NCBI GenBank assembly: GCA_958298945.1
Contig: OY282607.1
Coordinates: 35,373,000-35,436,999 of the forward strand
Source: Atherix ibis
Taxonomy: Eukaryota; Arthropoda; Insecta; Diptera; Athericidae
Reading direction: 5' to 3'
DNA: 64,000 nt
Part shown: positions 37,030 to 47,246 of the stretch, in pieces
Numbering within the stretch: position 1 is the stretch's first letter
Layout: the number at the start of each line of letters is the position of its first letter
Notes under the pieces: generated by a model
What the model saw: the letters and a program-made list of their open reading frames with translations, nothing else
What the model was told of the DNA's origin: nothing
The model's database searches: none
Made by a program: the position numbers and the translations under genes

Positions 37030-37653
37030 AATTGCAACTTTTCGTGCGCTCACTTTCATCTGAGTGGTACGGTATATAAACAAAACTGTCGATTCTGGTG
37101 CGAAGAAATTCCACAAATTATTCATGAACACCCATTACATTCACCTAAATTGACAGTTTGGTGTGGTTTTTGGTCTGGTGAAATCATCGGTCCGTACTTC
37201 TTTCGAAATGAAGCTGGTAACACCGTTACTGTCAATGGAGAGCGGTATAGATCGATGATAACCAACTTTTTATGGCCGAAATTGGAAGAAGTTGACCTTG
37301 ACAACATCTGGTTCCAACAAGACGGGGCTACGTGCCACACAGAACGTGCAACAACCGAATTATTGCGAGAAAAGTTTGGAGGTTCGATGATTTCAAGAAA
37401 TTGTGACATTGAATGGCCTCCAAGAAGTTGTGATTTAACACCATTAGACTATTTCTTGTGGGGTTATTTGAAGTCATTGGTCTTTAGCAATAAACCAGGC
37501 TCTCTTCCAACTTTAGAAGTCAATATTTAACGTGCTATTCATGACATACGACTAGATTTAGTGGAAAAAGTGCTCGAAAATTGGGTTCATCGAATTCGTT
37601 CCTGCAAAAGAAGTTGTGGAGGCCATTTGAATGACGTTTTATTCAGAACTTAA
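37030..37653 (+). pseudogene. DD41D (rosa-type) transposase, 5'-truncated, one internal stop
   Basis: Homology starts in Y-I-N-K-Q-N-C-R-F-W, just after the first catalytic Asp, which is lost. It runs through V-W-C-G-F-W-S-G-E-I-I-G-P-Y-F-F, V-N-G-E-R-Y-R-S-M-I and W-F-Q-Q-D-G-A-T-C-H (second Asp), then W-P-P-R-S-C-D-L-T-P-L-D-Y-F-L-W-G (third Asp). I count 41 residues between the last two, which fixes the family as DD41D. A TAA at 37528-37530 interrupts the frame where a CAA would fit. Beyond it V-L-E-N-W-V-H-R-I and G-G-H-L-N-D-V-L-F-R-T reach the natural C-terminus at 37651-37653. Terminal repeats were not identified. Confidence 0.9.
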
Positions 37654-37861
37654 TTGTATTGATTGTACTTTACACTAAATAAAAAACATTTGAATTTCCT
37701 TAACAATTAGTGGGTTTTAAAAAAAAAAGAAATCATATTACTCTTTTTGGAAAACTCTGTATTTATATCAATACTTACTTTTTCGTTAATACTTCAAAAA
37801 ACATAAAAACTACACTTTCACTTGCACTTTCCGATAAGTGCCAAAATAACAACTTGAAAAA

Positions 37862-38180
37862 CAACAAAAGTATGCAAGCATTTCGGTATGCTACCACTTT
37901 CATGGAGAATGGCGTGTTTTAAAACTCTCCAAAAAATTACAAAATTTAGACGATTGATATTTAATTGATATTTACGAAATAAATAATAAACCTAAAATAC
38001 AATTGTCGTTCTATTTAAATTATATTTTTGTTTCCAATAAATGAATTAAAATGAATATAAATAATGCTTTTGCAATTCAATAAATTTCTATTAGGTAAAA
38101 AAAATTTACTCGACGCTTCTGCAATATTATCCATATTTTCGAAAATCTGACGTACCACCAGGTAGGTATTCTTGAATGGT
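37862..38180 (+). repeat. Dispersed repeat family of unknown type, copy 3
   Basis: The copy opens with CAACAAAAGTATGCAAGCAT and GGTATGCTACCACTTTCATG, then carries the AAACCTAAAATACAATTG block and the right-hand CTTCTGCAATATTATCC block in the same order as copy 1, with internal deletions. Confidence 0.65.
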
Positions 38181-38898
38181 CAAAAGCTGATGCTTTTTAA
38201 TTAATACTTGTGTGGTTCGCATACACGCTAAGCAAATGTTACAATCAAATTGTGTATTCAGTGAATTTTTTAAAGCAAAATCTCAGACTCATACTAAGCA
38301 TCCTAGCAAATATGCAAACCTTTTGATTCTTCATATAAGATAGTGTTGGAGAACTAGAAACGTGAATTCACCACGAAATCTGATTGGTCAAAAATGAACT
38401 AAGAAAAAAATATATTTTTTTCTCAATAAAATATTTCCAAAACCCCATCAAGGTGATTTTCGTAAAACAATAAATTATTTGTGATTCGTGCCTTAATTAA
38501 AATAATAAGAATATAAGAGTTTATAGCAAAATAATTTCATAAAAATATTATTAAAATTGTATTCGGATAGATTTGGTTGATGGATCGTCGAGAGAGGTTT
38601 TTTTTTTTTACACAAAAATTTACTTAAATCGGTTTGAGTTTTATAATTTTAAATTATTTGTGTTATAATAAATAAAAAAAATTTATTTTAGAAGAAATTT
38701 GCAGGAGTTCTTTTTACCTTTTCCAATCGTCATTCGCAGATATAATACGAGTAATAATATTTTCATTTTAATTTTCTAATCAATAAATTCGTTTAAATAT
38801 TAACCAAATTAAAAAAGAAAACACATTATTTGAAATGGAATTTTTATTATTACTTATGAACTAAAGGAAAAAATTGCAATTTATTATCCTATCTTAAG
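38181..38898. other. AT-rich spacer downstream of the CD36-family gene
   Basis: Nothing was recognised apart from AT-rich and poly-T runs. Confidence 0.5.
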
Positions 38899-38899
38899 A

Positions 38900-38905
38900 T
38901 TTATT
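38900..38905 (-). terminator. Candidate polyadenylation signal for the CD36-family gene
   Basis: The minus strand reads AATAAA about 40 bp after the stop codon. It is the nearest such signal. Confidence 0.45.
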
Positions 38906-38943
38906 CATATTGAATAGTTAAAATGTCAAAATTTATATTCATT

Positions 38944-39180
38944 TTATTGTATTTTTGGTAAAAATCGGTTCTGTTCATCTGTTGGTTGTTTATGATTTTT
39001 ATTGCATAAAATTTCGTTCGCTTTTGATTTTCTTATTCTTTGAAAATTAGTTGTGAACAGCCAAAGAAAAGCTATCGCCAATATAAATACTACAATCAAA
39101 AGTATATGCTGTAATATTGGTAAAACGTTAATTAGAAGTGTTAGTAAAAATATCATAGTTGATGTAAGTTCATCAAGACG
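38944..39180 (-). CDS. CD36/SCARB-family scavenger receptor, exon 4 (C-terminal anchor)
   Basis: This exon encodes residues 427-504. It begins R-L-D-E-L-T-S-T after the acceptor TTTTGTTTTCAG. A hydrophobic segment of about 25 residues (L-P-I-L-Q-H-I-L-L-I-V-V-F-I-L-A-I-A-F-L) is the second transmembrane helix. A basic cytoplasmic tail follows, with R-I-R-K-S-K and ending P-K-I-Q. This matches the two-anchor topology of CD36 proteins, with both termini inside the cell. Confidence 0.9.
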   Translation of the reverse strand, partial: RLDELTSTMIFLLTLLINVLPILQHILLIVVFILAIAFLWLFTTNFQRIRKSKANEILCNKNHKQPTDEQNRFLPKIQ

Positions 39181-39243
39181 CTGAAAACAAAAAATAAGAT
39201 ATTCATAGTATCGATTGGGAATTATTTAATTTCTTTTACTCAC

Positions 39244-39491
39244 GTATTCTAACCAAAATGTTGGAATTATAAAATTACTGAACAATTCAATATCTTCTTT
39301 AAAACCGTCCAATGGTGGTAGTACTAAATTATTTTGTAATCGGCCGACTTGTTTCATAATAATTCCAGATGTTGGCTCAATAATTGAATATGACCAATGC
39401 TTGTATTTATCCGGTTTGAGACCGGTTACATACTCTTCCCATTTGCCATGGCGGCCATAAAAATGCGGCAAGGATGTGGCTACCGGAGTGT
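39244..39491 (-). CDS. CD36/SCARB-family scavenger receptor, exon 3
   Basis: This exon completes a split codon and encodes residues to about 426. It holds the family hallmarks T-S-L-P-H-F-Y-G, G-L-K-P-D-K-Y-K-H and I-E-P-T-S-G-I, then R-L-Q-N-N-L-V-L. It ends F-W-L-E-Y before the strong donor GTGAGT. The acceptor is TAATACAG, phase 1. Confidence 0.92.
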
Positions 39492-39562
39492 CTGTATTAT
39501 TAAGAAAATACAAGTGAAATTTGAGAATTGTTTCTGCAGGAAAGATTTCTGTTAAGCCTTAC

Positions 39563-39968
39563 CAAAGGCACATTGCGATGAGTCCGACAGTCCATTCGGC
39601 AGTTCATTTCCCGAAAATCCTTTATGACAATCCTCAGTTCGATTGGGCAGCCGATCGAATACGTCTTCTTTCAGCGCGAATCTGTACAACTTCATGCCAT
39701 ACCGTTTGATCTCATGTTCAAATTTCAGTGGGATCGTTGTGCAGGCGGGCGATGTCCAAGCAGTTAAAACACTCTCTTTGGTTAAATATGGAGAAAAGTG
39801 TGTTCCATCGGTGGCATTCTCTAACCAAACAGGACATGATTTTCGTGTTTCATATTCAAAGCCAGGAATTGTTGACCATCCGTTATATGAGTTTATTTTG
39901 AAAAAGTCCTCAAATCCATGCTTATCACCAATGTTCACATTAAAACGTCTTTTTTTTTGATAATACAA
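39563..39968 (-). CDS. CD36/SCARB-family scavenger receptor, exon 2
   Basis: This exon encodes the central ectodomain, residues 209-343 plus one base. After the acceptor TTTGTTTGTAG it reads L-Y-Y-Q-K-K-R-R-F-N-V-N-I-G-D-K, the place where CD36 proteins have their T-V-x-T-G-x-D-D motif. S-Y-N-G-W, K-S-C-P-V-W and S-P-A-C-T-T-I-P follow, then E-D-C-H-K-G and S-Q-C-A-F. Four cysteines are visible where CD36 has six, so one of the three ectodomain disulfides is probably missing. The donor is G|GTAAGG. Confidence 0.92.
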
Positions 39969-40042
39969 CTACAAACAAAAAAAAATGCCAGAAAAATTAT
40001 ATTTTCTCATTTAACAAGTTCTTAATTTCCGGTTGTCCATAC

Positions 40043-40666
40043 ATTGTAAAGTATTCCACCATTTTCTCTTGGTACCAGAAATGGCAGAATTATCTTGATC
40101 GTGTCTAGAACTGGTGTTGATAAATTCCATAGCATATCGTAGATTGTCGTATTAATAAAAACTTGGTCGCTTTGTGCAATTAAGTTAAATGATACTTTAG
40201 ATAGAATGCTTGCATCTTGTATGATACCAGCCATTGCTAATAGAATCGCATTCGGTGTGATAATTGTCTTATTAAGAATTCCAGGTTCGTTTTTATCTGG
40301 TAAAAACTGAGGTATTTGAACACTTGAATAAGAAAGTGTAGAGTTCTCATGGTGATGCTCAACATTGACTTGCCGAATTATTTCCTTGAATACAATTGGA
40401 CCGACTTCTTCCAAATGCATTAACTTATCTTGTCCGTTTTGAAATTGTTGCGAATTCGTTACATTAAATATATAAACTGATAAGGTAATATCAACTGGTG
40501 GATTACGCCACCATTCAAGTGCTGGCAAACCAGATCGCATACGGATTTTTTCTTCTATAACTAATTTTAAAAAATCATATTTTAGTGCTAGAATACCGAT
40601 TAATATGTTGATCAAACCGCAAATCAGAAAAATTGTAGTACCTAAAAGAAAATTTGTGCAAAACAT
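40043..40666 (-). CDS. CD36/SCARB-family scavenger receptor, exon 1 (N-terminal anchor)
   Basis: This encodes residues 1-208 of a 504-residue class B scavenger receptor, a membrane protein that takes up lipids, lipoproteins or carotenoids or acts in chemosensation, depending on the member. A hydrophobic anchor (T-T-I-F-L-I-C-G-L-I-N-I-L-I-G-I-L-A-L) is followed by E-E-K-I-R-M-R-S-G, E-W-W-R-N-P-P and Y-I-F-N-V-T-N, all family features, with E-V-G-P-I-V-F-K-E. Several N-x-S/T sites suit an extracellular domain. The donor is AAT|GTATGG. The start is uncertain. The ATG at 40666 is the first in frame, but TTGTTTTCAG lies just upstream and CTTTTAG|G lies inside the N-terminus, so an earlier exon may supply a different cytoplasmic tail. 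The specific insect orthologue is not assigned. Confidence 0.85.
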
Positions 40667-40689
40667 AATTATACAAACTGAAAACAATT

Positions 40690-41025
40690 TTATTTTTATA
40701 TTTTAGACATTTTTTTTTTGCAAATAAAAACAGAATTAATTTAAAAGAAGTTGAAAAAACGAAGAACGAATTTCGACTGTTCGAGTGTCTAGACTAAAAA
40801 GTGGTGTAACATTTGCTAAATATTATAGACAACATCCTTCAGTTTCAGTTTTTAGTAAAGACAAATTAGGTAGCACAGTTACAGTACTGGGAGACTTTTG
40901 GGGAAACCGCTTCTTTATTTCTCTTTAACGCTCCAAATAATAATGCTGTTATTTTTATACGTTTTTATTTTGCTTTAGTTAACATTTAATAAAAACGACT
41001 TTTTTTAAAAAAAAGTTCTCATGGT
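40690..41025. other. Spacer upstream of the CD36-family gene
   Basis: This presumably includes the CD36-family promoter or a leader exon on the minus strand. No TATA box or coding exon could be supported. Confidence 0.4.
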
Positions 41026-41169
41026 GTGGCAGAAAAGTAGTGCATTTTTTTGCAAAAATTTTATTTTATTTTTATCCACCTGAAAGTAATTCCCCTTGGG
41101 CAGCTATACATCGGCGGAGATGTTCTTTCCACTCTTTGGATTAGCGGTGAAAGGCTTCAACTCCTTGGT

Positions 41170-42800
41170 TACACTACTTTGGATGCTATCGACAGTACCC
41201 AGTTGGAGGAGACCGGTTGCGGTGTGATCGCATATGCAGATGATCTTCTGCTTTTGATTGAGGGGGGAAGTAGGTATGCGGAAAGCCGCTACAACCAGAT
41301 GGTGTGTGAATGGGGTAATAGAATGGGAGTGAATGTTTCAGAAAGGAAGACTGTGTGTATGTTGTTGAGGGGTTTTTTTGGCGCCCAATAGGCCGTCCAA
41401 TATTCGTTTAGAGGTGGTCGGGGTCCGATACCCGTGGGAGGTGCGTTACCTTGGAGTAAAGGTTGATGAAATGCTGAACTTTCAGCCTTACTTTCGGCCT
41501 ACCTTGGAGTAAAGGTTGGTGAGAGGCTGAACTTTCAGCCTTACTAGCAACATCTAGGGGGGCGCGTGGCCGGTTTAGATGGCATGCTGGTGCGAGTATT
41601 TCATAAAGAATGGGGACTTCAATCCAGAGCGGTGAAAGTCCTGTACAAGAGTATGCGTCGTGTGTATGTGGTGACATTATGCATTACCAGTAAGCAATGG
41701 TAGGCATAATTCCTGTACACCGTTTGGCTTTCTAGGCATGTTTGAATGTATGTAGAACCGTGTCAACCGATATGATGCAGGTTCTCATGGGAGAAATTCC
41801 ATGGGACCTGGAGGTGCTGCGTGGAAGCATTCACTAGCGCTTGCTGGTTGTCTGGTTACAAATGAAGAAGTTCAGGATCTTAGTCCACGCAAGCGGCGTG
41901 TACTGGTCCTAAATAGAATGTATGAAATATGGCAACGTCGATGGGATGAGAGTGTGAATGGGAGATGGACGCACATGAGTGTGAATAGCGCATGGTCTGT
42001 TTCTTGGGTGTTTGCTCACGGGACATGGCAGTATGAATGGATTTCTGTACGAGCGTGGACTAGATGCGATGGCCAGATGTCCTTGTGGGGCGGTGGAGGA
42101 GAGTGCCAAGCATCTTCTCATAGAGTGTGTGGCCTGTAGGGGGATTTACGTGATCTAGGCGCATATGAAATTGTAGTGAAAGTCTAGATTTGAGTGGCAA
42201 GTTAGGTATGAGAGAACGGTATGAATGCTTCAATAGGTTTGCCATGGCACTTTTTGAGAGCAGAGCAAGAATGGTGCGTGAATGAGTGTGTAAATGGCAT
42301 GCAAGATGGCTGAACGACCAAGGTCGATTCCGGTTGTACTTTCGAATGTTGGTGACCCCGGGTACCTAGGCTAGCTTAGCGGTTTCAGACATTTTTAAGG
42401 TTCCTTATCATAGCTTATTTGGTGGAGTATAAACCAAAGTACTCTTAACACAAAAATTGGTACCACAGGAATCGGAGTGCCCCATGGTATTAAAATGCAC
42501 TGTGCCCGACAATGGTGAGGCGCCTTAGGCAGCAAAGTGGTGGCATCTGGGGCGCTGTCACTGCTTATGATAGTCGAGGTTTAGAGATCACATCTCGGGC
42601 GCCGTCACTGCTTATGATAGTAGAGGTTTAGATAGGCATCGCCACTACCAGTTGGAGTAATCAGCTTGTAACTGATTACTAACTGTAAACTGCCAGTAAT
42701 GGTGGTGCGTTGATTGAGCGTAACTCAATCCCTATGGTCGTAGGCGACTTGTGGTTTAATGTTTAACGACATAATACTACTATCATGGCGCACAAAAAAA
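41170..42800 (+). mobile_element. R1-type non-LTR retrotransposon, 5'-truncated
   Basis: Plus-strand broken frames carry L-E-E-T-G-C-G-V-I-A-Y-A-D-D-L-L-L-L, the reverse transcriptase active site (Y-A-D-D), then V-G-V-R-Y-P-W-E-V-R-Y-L-G-V-K. The downstream domain gives G-E-I-P-W-D-L-E-V, S-P-R-K-R-R-V-L and Y-E-I-W-Q-R-R-W-D-E-S-V-N-G-R-W-T-H. These follow R1-clade proteins in order. R1 elements normally sit in 28S rDNA, but no rDNA flanks this copy. A segment near 41448-41545 is locally duplicated (two copies of GCTGAACTTTCAGCCTTAC). The 3' region also repeats GTCACTGCTTATGATAGT twice (near 42557 and 42603). The 3' boundary near the A-run at about 42793 is approximate. Confidence 0.82.
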
Positions 42801-42954
42801 ACTCACAACGACAAAGACCAGGCTGAGAGACCATAGGAGTCTGTTTTTCCGGCAAAAACTCATGAATGAAGATGGCTGCGAGTCAGATGTCTATAATGTC
42901 CGATCTGATGTGAAAAACCCTAATTCTGAGCCTTTCAAGAACTTATTTTTTATA

Positions 42955-44234
42955 CGAGGGTCGTTCGTTCAATAAGTCCTTAGAAAATCCGAGAAATTGC
43001 GCTCGTAGTGTTGGTAATGATTTTTTTTCTAAGTAGGATTATCGACAGGAAAGCTGTCAAAATTTCAGCTCGATCCATAGCGTAGCTCAATTTCTATCGT
43101 CGATTAAATTTAACGACATTTATTTGTGCATAACAATGAAAAAAAGCGAGTTTAGGGCTGTCATCAAACATCTCCATTTGAAAGGCTTAAGCCCGAAAGA
43201 AATCAAAGCCGAGTTGGATGCAGTTCATGGCACATCTGCACCTGTGTTTGCGACGGTTTACAATTGGGTGAATGAATTTAAACGTGGCCGTTCATCCACA
43301 AAAGATGAACATCGTTCAGGACGCCCAGTTGAGGTGTCTACTCCTGAAATCATCGACAAAATCCACGATCTGATTTTGAACGATCGGCGAATTAAAGTGC
43401 GCGAATTAGTTGAGGCCACGGGCATATCACAAGGTACAGTCGCTTCAATTTTGCATGAAAAATTGTCTGTGAAAAAAATGTCGGCAAGATGGGTGCCGCG
43501 TTTGCTCTCAGAGGAGAATAAGCGCAATCGTGCAGTGGACTCTGAGGCTATGTTGGCACTCTTTCATCGCAATCCTGCCGAATTCCTTCGTCGATATGTC
43601 ACTGTGGACGAAACCTGGATATACTACTACACTCCAGAAACGAAGAGACAGTCATCACAGTGGAACGGGCTCCGAAGAAGGCAAAAACTGTGCCATCGGC
43701 CGGCAAGGTGATGGCCACGGTCTTTTGGGATTCGCAGGGCATCATTTTTATCAACTATTAGGAAAAAGGAAAAACAATAACAGGAGCGTATTACGCGTCG
43801 TTATTGCAACGGTTGAGCGAGGAAATCAAAGAGAAACGCCCCCATCTGAAGAAGAAAAAAATCCTCTTGCATCAGGACAATGCGCGTGTGCACACCTGCG
43901 CTGTTTCCATGGCCAAAATTGTGAAATTGAGAATGGAATTGTTGCAGCATCCCGCTTATTCACCAGATTTGGCCCCGAGTGACTATTTTCTTTTCCCCAA
44001 TCTGAAGAAATGGCTTGGCGGACGACGGTTCACTGCCAACGAGGACGTCATTGCTCAAACGGATGAGTATTTTGCAGAACAACCGAAATCCTTTTTTTTG
44101 GACGAGATAACAATTTTGGAAAAACGGTTGGAAAACTGTATACAGCTAAAAGGATATTATGTTAAAAAATAAATTTTTTTTTTTAAAAAACAGTTTTTTC
44201 CATTTTTTTCTAAGGACTTATTGAACGACCCTCG
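42955..44234 (+). mobile_element. mariner element, full length, young (copy 1 of family GAGGGTCGTTCAATAAG)
   Basis: The ends CGAGGGTCGTTC...AATAAGTCC (42955) and GGACTTATTGAACGACCCTC (44234) are flanked by TA on each side. The left repeat has an extra GTTC. The element is 1.28 kb, the usual mariner size. Confidence 0.95.
43136..44172 (+). pseudogene. mariner DD34D transposase, one deletion frameshift and a stop
   Basis: The start is the ATG at 43136 (M-K-K-S-E-F-R-A-V-I-K-H). The N-terminal paired-type domain includes L-S-P-K-E-I-K-A-E-L and G-I-S-Q-G-T-V-A-S-I. The linker motif W-V-P-R-L-L-S leads to V-D-E-T-W-I-Y-Y (first catalytic Asp). Near 43663 about 14 bases present in the 53398 copy are missing, which shifts frame. 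A further in-frame TAG is seen near 43758 (N-Y-stop-E-K, where copy 2 has D-Y-L-E-K). The frame 43804-44172 gives H-Q-D-N-A-R-V-H (second Asp) and Y-S-P-D-L-A-P-S-D-Y-F (third Asp, 34 residues later), then reaches the C-terminus. Only these lesions separate it from an intact gene. Confidence 0.92.
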
Positions 44235-44539
44235 TATTTAAGAAACTTTGTTGAGTGTTTATCCTGCAAAAATCCGAAAATGCCACCGACAAACTCGTGC
44301 TCTTGATAAGCAATGTTTCCCATTGGCTTATTGCAACTTTTCCGTTAGTTAAACTTTAAATTTAGCATGTTCTATTTTTAATAACGGACCACAAACACAC
44401 ACTTTTATTTATGATGCTCTATAGGGTCGCTTGGATAACAAACGAGATTTGGAACTTATCCTTCATGCCTAGGGGTCCTCCCTTGTTATGATGGCTCTTT
44501 TGATGCCAGAGTTACTTTTCTGCCACACCTCGTTTTAAG

Positions 44540-45100
44540 GAATTGATCTCATTTTTCTATAAAATGAGTTAAAATAATGTGCGTAATGAAAACTTTAATT
44601 ACAGTAACTCTCGATATCGATGCATTTTGTTGGCAACATTTTTTTTTTAGTAATATAATAAAATCTTCTTCATTTATTCAGTTAATTTTGAATTTAAATT
44701 GATTGTACCAATCACACCATCTACATATACATGCATACTTACAACACAAACTCCTCTCCTTTTGTGGATCGACGTTGCGTTGAATATTCTCATTTTTGAT
44801 CAATTTTTGTCCAATGGGATCTATTTTTGTATTGCCATTGGGATCCATCGTTTTCTGAGGTGCTTGAAGAAAAAATAAAATTACAAAAATAGTTGACTTG
44901 TTGAATAATCAAAATGTATGTCAGAAAAAGAATTAATTTTATCTGATATTGCATGAATGAATATTTTTCTTGTTTTTGGTCATAATTCAATAATTATTTT
45001 TTTTAATGCTTTTATACACGAATATATAGTATAAAGTTTCTCTGTTAATTTAAACAAAAAGTAATTGTTTAGATAAAATCTTACAGGTTATAATATTTAG
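44540..45100. other. AT-rich intergenic DNA
   Basis: No gene or transposon was recognised in this stretch. Confidence 0.5.
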
Positions 45101-45106
45101 TATATA

Positions 45107-46400
45107 ACAGTTCGGTTGAAAAGTTTATAAGATAACACAGCAAAAATATTTTTTTTTGCAAAATTCATTTTTATTATTCAACATAGTTGCCTTCGAGGGC
45201 GATACAGCGATTATAGCGATCTTCCAACTTTTCGATACCATTTTTATAGTACTCTTTCGGTTTTGCCTCAAAATAGGCCTTAGTTTCGGCAATCGGTCTT
45301 AAATTTCTTGCCAGCGAGCATTCTCTTGAGGTGTGCAAACAGGAAAAAGTCGCTGGGGGCTAGATCTGGAGAATACGATGGATGGGGAAGTAATTCGTAG
45401 CCCAATTCATTGAGTTTGACCATCGTTTTCATCGGCTTGTGACACGGTGCATTGTCTTGGTGAAACAACACTTTTTTCTTCTTCAAATGAGGCCGTTTCT
45501 TAGCCATTTCTTTCTTCAAACGATCCAATAACGCTTTATAATAGTCGCTGTTGATCGTCTGTTCTTTCTGGAGATAGTCAATGAATATTATACCATGCCG
45601 ACTGTTGCGTCTTTCCACGCTTTGGATTCGGTTCGTCGCTCGCTCCCCACTCTGCCGACTGCCGATTGGACTCTGGAGTGTAGTGATGGAGCCATGTTTT
45701 ATCCGTCACATATCGACGCAAAAATTTCGGGTTTATTGCGCTTGAACAGCTCCAAACTGTCATCAACAGTTTGGAGTCTGGAGTGTAGTGATGGAGCCAT
45801 TGGACTCTGGAGTGTAGTGATGGAGCCATGTTTTATCCATTGTCACATATCGACGCAAAAATTTCGGGTTTATTGCGCTTGAACAGCTCCAAAGAATCAT
45901 CAACACGTTGTTGTTTTTGGTCCACAGTGAGCTCACGCGGCACCCACTTTGCACACAGCTTTCGCATGCCCAAATATTCATGCACGATATGTGCAACACG
46001 CTCTTTCGATATCTTCAGAGTCTCAGCTATCTCGCTCAACTTCACTTTACGGTCATTTAAAATTATTTTGTGGATTTTTTTGATGTTTTCTGCCGTAACC
46101 ACCTCTTTTGGGCGTCCACTGCGTTCTGCATCAACTGTGCTCGTACGACCAGTTCGAAATTGACGAAACCAATATTTCACAGTTGAAATAGCTGGACCAG
46201 AGTCCGGATAACGTTTGTCAAACCATGCTTTGCTTTGCACTGTATTTTTTTTCATCAAAAAGCAATGCTTTATCAATACACGAAATTCGTCTTTATCCAT
46301 TGTGTTTTCAATAACAAAAGTTGCTTCACTCAAAATGCTATATCTCACGAACCAATCGACCGATTGCTGTCAAATTTTGACAGGAATCATTTGAAGGATG
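45107..46400 (-). mobile_element. mariner, irritans (Himar-like) type, with internal duplications
   Basis: The 3' end at the left reads CAGTTCGGTTGAAAAGTTTA, close to the irritans-type terminal repeat. A matching right end was not found, so that boundary is approximate. The transposase is on the minus strand. Confidence 0.85.
45280..46303 (-). pseudogene. irritans-type mariner transposase, duplicated and frameshifted
   Basis: The start at about 46300 reads M-D-K-D-E-F-R-V-L-I-K-H-C-F-L. The N-terminal domain with G-R-P-K-E-V-V-T, I-L-N-D-R-K-V-K-L-S-E-I-A-E and W-V-P-R-E-L-T is intact to F-K-R-N-K-P-E-I-F-A. It then enters a scrambled region (45676-45900) where the segment around D-K-T-W-L-H-H-Y-T-P-E-S is present three times in whole or part. 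The frame 45618-45280 resumes with S-R-H-G-I-I-F-I-D-Y-L, F-H-Q-D-N-A-P-C-H (second Asp) and Y-S-P-D-L-A-P-S-D-F-F (third Asp). It ends soon after L-A-G-K-K-F. It clearly cannot yield a working enzyme. Confidence 0.9.
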
Positions 46401-46639
46401 GTGCTTTGTGATAATTAAGTAGACGCCATATAGAACTCAACCTTCTTACTTTGCATAATAGTAAAATTTTCATTATTATTTTTATATAAAAACTAATGAA
46501 AATAATTTACACTATTTAACAATTAATAAGTAAAAATAAAAATAAATTTAAATGTAATCAAGAAAATAGAATTTTTTCGTCATGGTCATTTTGAAGACAC
46601 AATTATTATAAATAAAACACTTTTAAAATTCCGATTTCG

Positions 46640-47165
46640 ATTGAAACGTTCTTAATATTGCTATTACCCATGAAATAAAGCAGTATTCAATTGGCCGCCA
46701 TGACACTTCTTACAGGACTCGATTCTTTCGCACATTTTGGGTAGCATTTCGGTCATTACTTGACGGATATTGGTTTTTTAATTGCTGTTAAGTTTGAGCG
46801 TTAATATGACCTTTTGCGTAGCCTTAAAAGGAAAGAAGCCAACATCATCAAATTGCACGATCTCGGAGACCAATTGACATTATGAAATTTTGAAATTAAA
46901 TGTCCTGGGAAATGTTGCGCCATCAAACCAAAGTTTGTAGTGTTGCGTTGCCTCTGGTGCCGTTTTGTTGAAACAACATACGTGTATGGTTCAGATTGAA
47001 ATCTTTGAGTTAAGGTAAAAAAATTGATTTTTATACAGCCATAGCGTTTAGAATTGAGGATAACCGTCTCTTATTTTCAAAAGAATGTACTGCAAAAAAT
47101 TACTTTTCGCTGATACAATGTGTCTTTTTCAATGAGTCCTTCTCTTAATGCACGAAACATAGCGC
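46640..47165 (-). mobile_element. DD41D (rosa-type) remnant, 3' half
   Basis: Minus-strand traces include F-Q-Q-N-G-T (second catalytic region, Asp changed to Asn) and, further on, R-Q-V-M-T-E-M-L-P-K-M-C-E-R-I, C-H-G-G-Q-L-N-T-A-L-F-H. They correspond to the middle and C-terminus of the family. It is badly decayed, without recognised ends. Confidence 0.6.
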
Positions 47166-47246
47166 ATTTATTATTTTTAGAGAAAGTAATGCCATATTAA
47201 AAAATGGTACAAACTTTAAACTAGACAAATGCTATCTTGCGTAATA

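Larger units (their letters stand above)
41028..44528 (-). mobile_element. mariner with GGTGTGGCAGAAAAGTA ends, split by nested insertions
   Basis: The left end GGTGTGGCAGAAAAGTA (41028) is mirrored by TACTTTTCTGCCACACC near 44528. Just inside the left end the minus strand encodes S-K-E-W-K-E-H-L-R-R-C-I-A-A-Q-G, a mariner transposase C-terminus. The sequence then switches at about 41140-41180 to an R1-type LINE. The right part (44236-44528) resembles 56810-56900, which belongs to a mariner copy with the same terminal repeat. The outer element thus seems to have received a LINE and a second mariner. Most of its own coding region is gone. Confidence 0.6.

Noticed and set aside
41408..42245. 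Minus-strand frames opposite the R1-type LINE
   Set aside because: The reverse transcriptase motif and downstream R1 motifs are on the + strand; the opposite frames are shadows.
43530..43982. 150-codon alternative frame over the mariner at 42955
   Set aside because: It is a shadow of the transposase, sharing its sequence in another frame; the catalytic motifs lie in the other frames.
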